Assembly (NCBI RefSeq): GCF_013266755.1
Contig: NZ_JABRWJ010000003.1
Location: 310,001 to 374,000 of the forward strand
Source of the DNA: Pseudaquabacterium terrae
GTDB lineage: Bacteria > Pseudomonadota > Gammaproteobacteria > Burkholderiales > Burkholderiaceae_C
Reading direction: 5' to 3'
Length of the DNA: 64,000 nt
In this document: piece by piece, positions 57,103-64,000 of the stretch
How the letters are laid out: every line of letters starts with the position of its first letter
Numbering within the stretch: position 1 is the first letter of the stretch
Made by a program: the position numbers and the translations under genes
The notes under the pieces: generated by a model
Seen by the model: the letters and a program-made list of their open reading frames with translations, nothing else
The model's database searches: none
What the model was told of the DNA's origin: nothing

Positions 57103-57123
57103 GTAGTTAGTTTACTTAACTAC
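57103..57123. promoter_or_regulatory. candidate operator of the hydroxycinnamate-like operon
   Basis: GTAGTTA (57103-57109), seven bases, TAACTAC (57117-57123): perfect 7-base arms, 25 to 45 bases upstream of the crotonase start, in an AT-rich pocket of an otherwise GC-rich region. Size and spacing suit a MarR-type regulator, the kind that controls many hydroxycinnamate operons, but no such gene is inside the window. Confidence 0.65.
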
Positions 57124-57212
57124 AAGTCCTAGTGAAAACACCTAGAACGATGTCGAGATACCCATGAATTTGTCTTCCGAGTCCTCCTGGAGTCTTGCCG
57201 CCTTTACTTCAT

Positions 57213-58436
57213 TCAATTAATGATTTTGGTGCCCGCCACTGGCAGCGTCACGCGGAACGTCGTACCGCGCCCGACCGTGCTCTGCACCTGCAGCGTGCCG
57301 CCCATCGAGCCGACGAGCTCCTTGCAGATCGACAGCCCCAGGCCGTGGCCCAGGACCCCCGACTGCTCGACCCCCAGCCGCTCGAACGGACGGTACAGCC
57401 GGCTCATCTGCTCCTCGGTCAGGCCCGGCCCGGTGTCCTGGATCTCGATCTGCGCGTATTCGCCGCAGTTCACGCTCAGGCGCACGTGCACCCAGCCGCC
57501 GGCGCGGTTGTACTTGATGGCATTGCTCAGCAGGTTCACCACCACCTGGCAGACCGCCCGGCGGTCGCCGACCGCCCACACCGGCGCGTCGGCATCGAAG
57601 GCCACGCTGATCGACCGCGCGACGGCCTCGCGCTCGACGAAACCCATCGCGTCACGCACCACCTCGACCGCATCCACCGGGTGGCTGGCCAGCGAGGCCT
57701 GCGTGGTGCCGGCACGGCCCAGCTCCATCAGCAGGTCCAGCACGTCGACCATGTGCCAGCCGGTGCGCGCGATCTCCGCGATCCAGCCGCCGCAACGCGG
57801 ATCGCCGGCACCGTCGCCGCGCGCCTGGATCAGCTGCGCCAGCCCGACGATGACATTCAGCGGCGTGCGCAGCTCATGGCCGAGCTGGGAGACGAGCACG
57901 GACTTGGCGCGGCTCGCCGCCTCGGCCTGTTCCTTGGCCCGCCGCAGCACCTCGTCGCGCCGCCACAGCTGCGCCTTGGCATCGAGGCTTTGCGTCACGT
58001 CGCGCGCCGAGCCGCGATAACCGCGCAGCGAACCGTCGGCATGCCGCAGCGGCACGGCACTGCGCGAGACATAGCGTGATCCGCCGCCGTGGTCCTCCTT
58101 CGTCACCAGCCGCACGATCGGCTCGCCCTGGCGCAACACCGCATGCAGGTCGCGCGTCGGCAACTCGCGCTCGCCCAGCCAGTTGACGACCTGGCCGGCG
58201 GGTATCGGCTCGCCGACCCGGGGCGGGCGGATGTCCTGCGCGTGCCCGAACGGGGCCGTGTCATGGACCCACGTGTAGCGGTGGTGCTCGTCGGTTTCCC
58301 AAATCCAGTCGCCGGAGGCGCGGGCCACGTCTTCCAGCCGCTGGGTCAGCAGCATGGCGTCGTGGCCTTCATCCTGCAGGATCCGCGAGCCGTTGTTCGC
58401 TCGCGGCGCTTCGTGGGCATTGACCCGGATACGCAT
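57213..58436 (-). CDS. soluble PAS-domain sensor histidine kinase
   Basis: 407 residues from ATG 58436 with AAGGAG upstream; no transmembrane segment. A PAS domain (about 30-150: SGDWIWETDEHHRYTWVHD, then GYRGSARDVTQ) is followed by a coiled linker. HisKA has His187 in LVSQLGHELRTPLNVIVGLA; HATPase_c has LLSNAIKYNRAGGW and GVLGHGLGLSICKELVGSMG. No response regulator is adjacent. It closes the dha/tpiA run on the same strand, 50 bases after tpiA, so it may sense the substrate or redox state of that pathway. Confidence 0.92.
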   Translation of the reverse strand: MRIRVNAHEAPRANNGSRILQDEGHDAMLLTQRLEDVARASGDWIWETDEHHRYTWVHDTAPFGHAQDIRPPRVGEPIPAGQVVNWLGERELPTRDLHAVLRQGEPIVRLVTKEDHGGGSRYVSRSAVPLRHADGSLRGYRGSARDVTQSLDAKAQLWRRDEVLRRAKEQAEAASRAKSVLVSQLGHELRTPLNVIVGLAQLIQARGDGAGDPRCGGWIAEIARTGWHMVDVLDLLMELGRAGTTQASLASHPVDAVEVVRDAMGFVEREAVARSISVAFDADAPVWAVGDRRAVCQVVVNLLSNAIKYNRAGGWVHVRLSVNCGEYAQIEIQDTGPGLTEEQMSRLYRPFERLGVEQSGVLGHGLGLSICKELVGSMGGTLQVQSTVGRGTTFRVTLPVAGTKIIN

Positions 58437-58486
58437 TCTCAGTCTCCTTCACCGGAACCCGGCAGCGGTCATGCGCTGCCCTGTGA

Positions 58487-59287
58487 TCACCCCCTCGAAG
58501 TTGCCGTGATGGGCGCGAGGCGCTGCGGCGCGATGGCCGAGCAACGCGTCGCCGCCTTCCAGATCTCCATGAAGTCCGTCGGCTCGAGCGAAGCCCCGCC
58601 GACCAGCACACCCGACACCAGGCTGCTCGTCATGATGGCGCCCGCATTGCGCGGATGCACGCTGCCGCCGTAGAGGATGCGCACGGTGTGCGCCGACAGG
58701 CCGGCGTGGAAGGCCAGCATGTCGGCGATGGCGCCGTGCGTATCGTCGATCAGGCCGGGCGCCGCGGTGTTGCCGCTGCCGATGGCCCACAGCGGCTCAT
58801 AGGCCAGCACCACCGATGCGAGCGTGCGCCCGAGCACCCGCATCAGCTGCAGCAGCTGGCGCCGCAGCACGACCGCGGTCTGCTCGCCATCGCGCTCCTC
58901 GGCGTTCTCGCCGATGCAGACGATCGGCGTCAGCCCTGCTGCCAGCGCGCGCTGCGCCTTGGCAGCAATCTGACCATCGGTTTCGCCGTGGCCGGCGCGC
59001 CGCTCGGAATGGCCGACGATGACGTAGCGCGCACCGAGCTCGCGGATCATGCGCGCCGACACCTCGCCGGTGAACGCGCCCTCCTCCTCCGCCGAGCAGT
59101 CCTGCGCGCCCCAGCGCAGCCGCGTGGCGCCGAACACCGCCTGCGCCGCGTGCAGCAGCGGATGCGGCACGCACAGCGCCGCCTCGCAGCCGCGCACGTC
59201 GCGCAGCGCCACGTCGGCGAAAGCGCGCAGCTGCGCGATCGAGCCGTTCATCTTCCAGTTGCCGATGACGAGCTTTTGCACGGTCAC
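58487..59287 (-). CDS. tpiA: triosephosphate isomerase (catabolic paralogue)
   Basis: 266 residues if started at GTG 59287, which overlaps the binding-protein stop (GTGA). Catalytic residues are visible: Lys in KLVIGNWKMNG, His in VIVGHSERR and Glu in AYEPLWAIGSG, with ILYGGSVHPRNAG near the end. The C-terminus runs about 15 residues beyond the usual end. Because it sits with dhaK/dhaL and a polyol-type ABC system it may isomerise triose- or tetrulose-phosphates in a catabolic pathway; Tpi-like LerI does this for four-carbon ketoses in Mycobacterium. Confidence 0.93.
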   Translation of the reverse strand: MTVQKLVIGNWKMNGSIAQLRAFADVALRDVRGCEAALCVPHPLLHAAQAVFGATRLRWGAQDCSAEEEGAFTGEVSARMIRELGARYVIVGHSERRAGHGETDGQIAAKAQRALAAGLTPIVCIGENAEERDGEQTAVVLRRQLLQLMRVLGRTLASVVLAYEPLWAIGSGNTAAPGLIDDTHGAIADMLAFHAGLSAHTVRILYGGSVHPRNAGAIMTSSLVSGVLVGGASLEPTDFMEIWKAATRCSAIAPQRLAPITATSRG

Positions 59288-60414
59288 TTGACGAACTTCC
59301 CGGACCGTGAATACACCGTCAAGTCCACCTGTGCGCCGGTGCGCCGCGCCTTGCCGTAGAACGCGCCGATGAAGCCGCCGAAGTCGCGCGGCGGCAGGCC
59401 GTCGAGCGCCTCGGCCAGCTTGGCCGGCGTCGGCTCCCGCGCGCGGCGCAGGGCGTCGACCAGCAGGTGGGCGGCCAGGTAGGCCTCCATGCTGGCGAAC
59501 GAGGCCTCGATCCGGTGGCGCGTGCAGAAGGCCTGGAAGCTGCGACCGAGCGGCGACGACGTAGTCCACGGGAACGGCACCACCTGCGTCACCGACAGAC
59601 CGGTCGCCTGGGCCCCCAGCCGCTCCATCAGCGCCGTGCCGCCGACCGTCGACAGCGTGTAGAACAGGCCCGTGAAGCCGGCCTGCCGCACCGCATCGAC
59701 GAAGCGCGCGCTGGCCACGTAGTCGGCGCCGAGCAGGATCGCCTGCGGCTGCCCGGCCAGCACCGATGCCACGGCACCCGGCAGGCTGTACTGGCTGCCC
59801 TCGTGATCGATGCTGCTGATCGACGCCACGGTATCGCCGCGCGATTCGACCGAGGCGATCAGCGCATCGCGCAGCTCCCAGCCCTGGGAGTTGTATTCGG
59901 ACAGCAGCGAGACGCGGTTGATGCCGATCTGCCGCGTGTGGCGGGCGATGTATTCGATCTCGTCGACATGGCCGGCGCGCAGGTTGTAGATCCACGGCTG
60001 CTGCCCCGAACGCAGCTCCTGCGAACCGCTGAAGGCGGCGATGTAAGGCAGCGCTTCCTCGGCCGCGCCGCGCGCGCCGGCCCGGTGCGCCCCGCCACCG
60101 ACGAAGCCGAACAGCGCGATCACCTGGTGCTGAGAGGCCAGCAGCTTGACATTGACTGCCGTGCGCTCCGGGCGATCTTCGTCATCGAGCGTCACCAGCT
60201 CGATGTCGCGCCCGGCGATGCCGCCCTGCGCATTGACCTCGGCGAAGACCGCCCGCGCTGCGTCGCGGCATGCAGTGCCGACCCGCGCCAGCGGCCCGGA
60301 GATCGGCGCCGACTGGCCGAGCTTGATCGGCGGCAGGGGGTTGGTGCGGGCCCGCACCCGGTGCGGCAGCAACGCCGCCACCGGCAGGCTCAACAGCAGC
60401 GAGCGGCGCCGCAT
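59284..60414 (-). CDS. Leu/Ile/Val-type ABC substrate-binding protein
   Basis: 376 residues from ATG 60414, seven bases after the dhaK stop. Signal peptide MRRRSLLLSLPVAALLPHRVRA. The type I periplasmic-binding fold of the LivJ/PF13458 family is shown by KLGQSAPISGPLARVGTACR and VNAQGGIAGRDIELVTLDDE. The membrane and ATPase proteins of a Leu/Ile/Val transporter are not adjacent. It may feed the upstream ABC system or serve as a sensory binding protein for the downstream kinase. Confidence 0.88.
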   Translation of the reverse strand: MRRRSLLLSLPVAALLPHRVRARTNPLPPIKLGQSAPISGPLARVGTACRDAARAVFAEVNAQGGIAGRDIELVTLDDEDRPERTAVNVKLLASQHQVIALFGFVGGGAHRAGARGAAEEALPYIAAFSGSQELRSGQQPWIYNLRAGHVDEIEYIARHTRQIGINRVSLLSEYNSQGWELRDALIASVESRGDTVASISSIDHEGSQYSLPGAVASVLAGQPQAILLGADYVASARFVDAVRQAGFTGLFYTLSTVGGTALMERLGAQATGLSVTQVVPFPWTTSSPLGRSFQAFCTRHRIEASFASMEAYLAAHLLVDALRRAREPTPAKLAEALDGLPPRDFGGFIGAFYGKARRTGAQVDLTVYSRSGKFVK

Positions 60415-60421
60415 GATGGGC

Positions 60422-61405
60422 CTACCAGCGCAGCGCCGCGGTGTGCACCGGCGCGTCCCACAGCGACTTCAGCTCGTCGTCGAGCACCGTCACCGTCAGC
60501 GACGCACCGGCCATCTCGAGCGCGGTGGTGTAGTTGCCGACCAGCGAGCGCACCGGCTTCAGCCCCTCGGCGCGCAGCTTCTCGGCGGCGCAGTGGTACA
60601 GCAGGTACAGCTCCATCAGCGGCGTGCCGCCGAAGCCGTTGGCGTGCAGCAGCACCTCGCTGCCGCGCGCGGGCTTCAGGTCGGCGAGGATCGAGTGCAG
60701 CAGCTCGTCGACGATCAGGCTCGCCGGCTTGACCTTTTCGCGCCGCCGGCCCGGCTCGCCGTGGATGCCGACGCCGATCTCCATCTCGTCGGCGCCGATG
60801 TCGAAGGTGGTGCGCCCGGCAGCGGGCACGGTGCAGCTGGTGAACGCGACGCCCATCGACGCGGTCGCCGCATTGACGCGGTCGCCGATCTCCTTGCACT
60901 CGAGCAGCGAGCCGCCGCGTTCGGCCGCGGCGCCGACCATCTTCTCGACCATCACCGTGCCGGCCACGCCGCGCCGGCCGGTGGTGTGGGTGGAGTTCTC
61001 GACCGCGACGTCGTCATTGACCAGCACCGTCGCGTTCTCGATGTCCATCATCTCGCTGGCGATCTGGAAGTTCATCAGATCGCCGGAGTAGTTCTTGACG
61101 ATCAGCAGCACGCCGCGGCCCGAGTGCACGGAGGACGCCGCGGCCAGGATCTGGTCCGGCGTCGGCGAGGTGAACACCTGGCCGGCGCAGGCCGCGTCGA
61201 GCATGCCCTGCCCGACGTAGCCGGCATGCAGCGGCTCATGCCCCGAGCCACCACCCGAGATCAGCGCGACCTTGTTCACCGAGCGCTCGGCGCGTGCGAC
61301 GAAGGTCGGCTCGAACTCGACCCGCAGCAGGCCGGGATGGGCATCGACCATGCCGCCGAGCGACTCGCGCATCACCGATTCGATGTCGTTGATGAATTTC
61401 TTCAT
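60422..61405 (-). CDS. dhaK: dihydroxyacetone kinase subunit DhaK
   Basis: 327 residues from ATG 61405, overlapping the dhaL stop (ATGA). Substrate-binding residues match E. coli DhaK: His56 in GGGSGHEP, Asp109 in NYSGDLMNF and the covalent-binding His215 in EIGVGIHGEPG. It would bind dihydroxyacetone or a related ketose as a hemiaminal for phosphoryl transfer from DhaL. No dhaM is seen, so the phosphate donor (PTS or ATP) is undetermined. Confidence 0.94.
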   Translation of the reverse strand: MKKFINDIESVMRESLGGMVDAHPGLLRVEFEPTFVARAERSVNKVALISGGGSGHEPLHAGYVGQGMLDAACAGQVFTSPTPDQILAAASSVHSGRGVLLIVKNYSGDLMNFQIASEMMDIENATVLVNDDVAVENSTHTTGRRGVAGTVMVEKMVGAAAERGGSLLECKEIGDRVNAATASMGVAFTSCTVPAAGRTTFDIGADEMEIGVGIHGEPGRRREKVKPASLIVDELLHSILADLKPARGSEVLLHANGFGGTPLMELYLLYHCAAEKLRAEGLKPVRSLVGNYTTALEMAGASLTVTVLDDELKSLWDAPVHTAALRW

Positions 61406-62052
61406 GCGGCCTCCGACGGCGTGACCTGGCGCAGCACGGTTTCGCAGACGGCGGCGATCGCCACCTCGCAGGTCTTGCAGCCCGGATCGATGTGGCCGAG
61501 CGCACGTTCGCCGAGGAAGGACGCGCGGCCCTTGCTGGCGATCATGTCCTTGGTGGCCAGCATGTTGTGGTGGGCCTCCTGCGTCAGCTGCGCGCACAGC
61601 GCCGGCAGCAGCGTGTCCTCGTCGGCCAGCTTCAGCAGCAGGCGCGACACGGGGATCAGCACGTCGAGCATCGTCTTCTCGCCGACGTCGGCCTTGCCGC
61701 GCGTCTTGATGGCCTCGACGCCGCTGGCGAAGGCGGCCGCGAACTGGCGCCGGTCGGGTTCGTCGATGCCTTCGAGCGTCTTGCCCATCGCCATGAAGAA
61801 GCTCGAGATCAGCGGGCCGGACGCGCCACCGATCGTGCCGAGCAGCTTCATGCCGATCTTGTGCAGCGCCAGCCCCGGCGGCACGCCATTCAGCTCGGGT
61901 GCCATCACGACAAGCACCTCGCAGCCGCGGCGCACGTTGATGAAGTGATCACCATCGCCGATCGCGCGGTCCAGCGATTCGATCTGCGCTTCGTTGGCGA
62001 GGATGGCGCGCTGCACGGCGGCGAGCGCATCGAGAATCATCGGGGTGTTCAA
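61402..62052 (-). CDS. dhaL: dihydroxyacetone kinase subunit DhaL
   Basis: 216 residues. Start set at TTG 62052: AAGGAG lies five bases upstream, while ATG 62040 is 17 bases away from it. The nucleotide/Mg-binding Asp cluster is Asp28, Asp33 and Asp35 in DRAIGDGDHF. TIGGASGPLISSFFMAM and GRASFLGERALGHIDPG are typical DhaL motifs. The usual Gly after GDGDH is Phe here. Works with DhaK. Confidence 0.93.
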   Translation of the reverse strand: MNTPMILDALAAVQRAILANEAQIESLDRAIGDGDHFINVRRGCEVLVVMAPELNGVPPGLALHKIGMKLLGTIGGASGPLISSFFMAMGKTLEGIDEPDRRQFAAAFASGVEAIKTRGKADVGEKTMLDVLIPVSRLLLKLADEDTLLPALCAQLTQEAHHNMLATKDMIASKGRASFLGERALGHIDPGCKTCEVAIAAVCETVLRQVTPSEAA

Positions 62053-62076
62053 GATTTCTCCTTGTCTTGGGGGGAG

Positions 62077-62316
62077 TCATGCGTGAGCGGCGTGCTCGGT
62101 GCAGCGGACCGGCTGCACGTCCGGCAGCGTGAACTCGCGTCCGCGGACGGCGCGGGCGTAGAGATAGTTGTTGCGGGCGCGCTCGCTGAGCGAATCCATG
62201 TCGACGCGGCCTGCCGCGTCGCACGGGAAGACATAGGCGCGCCCGGGTTGAAACAGCGAGCGGAAACAGAGCTCGAAGTGCCGCGGAGCATCGAGCAGCG
62301 CGTACGAGTCGTTCAT
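62077..62316 (-). CDS. small conserved hypothetical protein (79 residues)
   Basis: 79 residues, ATG 62316 with AAGGAG upstream. Sequence of the kind MNDSYALLDAPRHFELCFRS with VFPCDAAGRVDMDSLSERAR and NNYLYARAVRGREF recurs in Burkholderiales as a stand-alone small protein of unknown function; this is from memory. No signal peptide, no metal motif (two separated Cys). Its position between the ABC ATPase and dhaL is notable because no enzymatic role is obvious. Confidence 0.85.
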   Translation of the reverse strand: MNDSYALLDAPRHFELCFRSLFQPGRAYVFPCDAAGRVDMDSLSERARNNYLYARAVRGREFTLPDVQPVRCTEHAAHA

Positions 62317-62341
62317 GTCGGTCTCCTTGGCAAACGAGCGT

Positions 62342-63361
62342 TCAGCGCGACGCAGCGAGGCGCTGCCCCGCTCCGTCGAAGAACATGCAGCGCTCGGGCG
62401 GGAAGGTCATCTGCACCCGCGCGCCCGGCACCAGGGCCTGGTCGAGCATCGAGCGGGCACGCACCTCGACGCCGGAGCGCTCGGCGACGATCAGGTGCTT
62501 GACCAGCGAGCATTCGATGACCGCATAGGCCTGCGAACCGTCGCCGTCGGGCGACAGCTCCACGTCCTCGGGCCGGATCGCAACGTGCTTCGCATGCGGG
62601 ACGACGCTGCCGGCGAACCACGCTGCCGGCAGCACGTTGATCGCCGGCGAGCCCAGCCGCTGCGCCACTTCCAGCGACTGCGGCTGGTCGTAGATCTCGA
62701 GCGGCGTGCCGACCTGGGCGATGCGGCCATGTTCGAGGATCGCGATGCGATCGGCCAGCGTCGTCGCCTCGACCTGGTCGTGCGTGACGTAGACCACCGT
62801 CGCGCCGCTCGCGCGCTGCAGGCGCTTGAGCTCGACGCGCAGTTCCTCGCGCAGCCCGGCGTCCAGCGACGACAGCGGCTCGTCCATCAGGTACACGCGT
62901 GGCTCGCGCACCAGCGCGCGGCCGATCGCCACGCGCTGCATCTCGCCGCCGGACAGCGCGGTCGACTTGCGCTGCAGCTTGCTCTCGATGTGCAGCACCG
63001 CGGCAACGCGCTCGACACGGCGGCGGATCTCCGCCTCGTCCATCCGGCGCATCGGCGCGCGCAGCGGGAAGGCCATGTTGTCGTACACGCTCAGGTGCGG
63101 GTACAGCGAGTACTGCTGGAAGACGAAGGCGCAGTCGCGCTGCGCGGGCGGCGCGGCCGTCAGGTCGGCACCATTCATGCGCAGCTGGCCGGCATCCGGC
63201 GTCTCGAGGCCGGCGATCAGCCGCAGCGTCGTCGTCTTGCCGGCGCCGCTGGGGCCCAGCAGCACGAAGAACTCGCCGTCGGCGATGTCCAGGCGCATGT
63301 CGTCGACGGCGGTGATGTCGCCGAAGCGCTTGGTGATGCCTTGAAGGGAAATGCTAGCCAT
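62342..63361 (-). CDS. ABC transporter ATPase, UgpC/GlpT-like (second of a pair)
   Basis: 339 residues from ATG 63361, overlapping the preceding ATPase stop by eight bases. Walker A GPSGAGKT, signature LSGGEMQR, Walker B LMDEPLSSLD, H-loop VTHDQVEA, then a TOBE-type C-terminal domain (AIRPEDVELSPDGD). The MalK/UgpC-like architecture indicates sugar, polyol or glycerol uptake. Rhizobial glycerol transporters (GlpS/GlpT) also use two different ATPases in tandem. Confidence 0.94.
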   Translation of the reverse strand: MASISLQGITKRFGDITAVDDMRLDIADGEFFVLLGPSGAGKTTTLRLIAGLETPDAGQLRMNGADLTAAPPAQRDCAFVFQQYSLYPHLSVYDNMAFPLRAPMRRMDEAEIRRRVERVAAVLHIESKLQRKSTALSGGEMQRVAIGRALVREPRVYLMDEPLSSLDAGLREELRVELKRLQRASGATVVYVTHDQVEATTLADRIAILEHGRIAQVGTPLEIYDQPQSLEVAQRLGSPAINVLPAAWFAGSVVPHAKHVAIRPEDVELSPDGDGSQAYAVIECSLVKHLIVAERSGVEVRARSMLDQALVPGARVQMTFPPERCMFFDGAGQRLAASR

Positions 63362-64000
63362 GGCGCATGCTCGGTCGGTGGGCGGTGGTGGTGGCACTGG
63401 GCAGCAGGCGCTCGGTGACGGCGTCGAAGAGCACCAGCCGCGAGGTGTCGAAGGCCAGGCCGACGCGCTCTCCCTCGACCGGCCGCGTGTGCTTGTCGAC
63501 CAGCGCCTTCAACGTGCCGGCTTCGGTCTTCAGCTCGGCGATCCAGTGCGAGCCGAAGTACTCGATCCGCTCGACATGGCCGCCCAGGCCCTCGCCGCTC
63601 GGCACCAGGCGCACGTGCTCGGGCCGCACGCCGAGCAGCGCGCGATCGGCATCGCCCTGCAGCGCGGGCACGTCGACCAGGCGGCCGTCGACCTGCACCT
63701 GCGAGTCGCCGCCGGCCACCGTGCCGCGCACCTGCAGCAGGTTCATCGGCGGGCGGCCGATGAAGCGGGCGACGAAGACGCACGACGGGAAGTTGTAGAT
63801 GCCGTGCGGATCGTCGGCCTGCAGGATCTCGCCGTTGTTCATCACGACGATGTGGTCGGCCAGCGCCATCGCCTCGTTCTGGTCGTGCGTGACGAAGACG
63901 GTGGTGGTCTTCAGGCGCTCGTGCAGCTTGCGCAGCTCGACGCACATCAGCTCGCGGAACTCGGCGTCCAGCGTGCCCAGCGGCTCGTCCATCAGGAAGG
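63354..64000 (-). CDS. ABC transporter ATPase, first of the pair, N-terminus outside window
   Basis: The gene enters from the right edge at its Walker B (LMDEPLGTLD); Walker A and the signature motif lie beyond base 64000. Visible are the H-loop VFVTHDQNEA and a TOBE C-terminal domain (LLGVRPEHVRLVPSGE). Paired with the following ATPase by an 8-base overlap (ATGGCTAG). Together they suggest a heterodimeric polyol/glycerol ABC pump whose permeases and binding protein are probably upstream of the window. Confidence 0.93.
   Translation of the reverse strand, partial: FLMDEPLGTLDAEFRELMCVELRKLHERLKTTTVFVTHDQNEAMALADHIVVMNNGEILQADDPHGIYNFPSCVFVARFIGRPPMNLLQVRGTVAGGDSQVQVDGRLVDVPALQGDADRALLGVRPEHVRLVPSGEGLGGHVERIEYFGSHWIAELKTEAGTLKALVDKHTRPVEGERVGLAFDTSRLVLFDAVTERLLPSATTTAHRPSMRHG

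Overview
The window is a continuous stretch of about 70% G+C chromosomal DNA, densely coded, with short intergenic gaps and frequent 4-base start/stop overlaps. Gene content (Bug-type binding protein, RND pump with an AcrR-like switch, KUP transporter, hydroxycinnamate-type genes, glycerol/polyol-type ABC genes) and base composition fit a betaproteobacterium of the order Burkholderiales, probably the Rubrivivax/Leptothrix/Sphaerotilaceae side. This is inference from content, not a phylogeny. I found no rRNA, tRNA, CRISPR array, integrase, transposase or prophage gene.

Layout. 1-3119: end of a DUF1800 gene and its DUF1501 partner, both exported. 3083-7023: a large class A penicillin-binding protein, then divergently a Mut7-C RNase-like gene. 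7031-13402: an orphan protein with a C-terminal domain like those of type VI secretion proteins, exonuclease I, a small unknown, a multi-PAS diguanylate cyclase and an unknown helical protein. 13488-22589: a DUF5916 outer-membrane protein and a complete adaptor/RND/outer-membrane efflux operon, divergent from a TetR regulator over an AcrR-like palindrome. 22652-26102: a crotonase lacking catalytic glutamates, a CBS-domain protein, and a two-gene operon of a UbiE-like methyltransferase and a candidate flavin-dependent halogenase. 26222-31297: aconitase A, an overlapping FOXRED1-like oxidase and a threonine-tract lipoprotein. 31272-38774: hybrid sensor kinase, riboflavin synthase, crotonase, an exported unknown, an AlkC-like glycosylase with an Ig-like tail and a GIN-domain protein. 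38771-43090: pmbA/tldD and an MFS transporter. 43144-47435: a short KdpD-like kinase, KdpE and Kup. 47446-51563: Nudix hydrolase, crotonase, ArsC-like protein, lipoprotein, diheme cytochrome c and an exported unknown.

The last 13 kb is catabolic. 52741-57078 encodes a CoA ligase, a crotonase, an SDR dehydrogenase and an amidohydrolase, the same four enzyme classes as the Rhodococcus CouL/CouM/CouN/CouO hydroxycinnamate pathway. A Bug binding protein lies downstream and a palindromic putative operator upstream. 57213-64000 is a leftward run encoding two tandem polyol-type ABC ATPases, a small conserved protein, DhaL, DhaK, a Leu/Ile/Val-type binding protein, a triosephosphate isomerase and a soluble PAS histidine kinase. 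It looks like uptake and phosphorylation of glycerol, dihydroxyacetone or a four-carbon ketose with its own sensor.

The best candidates for undescribed biology are the hydroxycinnamate-like operon, the dhaK/dhaL/tpiA/sensor operon, the halogenase-methyltransferase pair, the KdpD/KdpE-Kup pairing, and a hairpin that sequesters the tldD ribosome-binding site.
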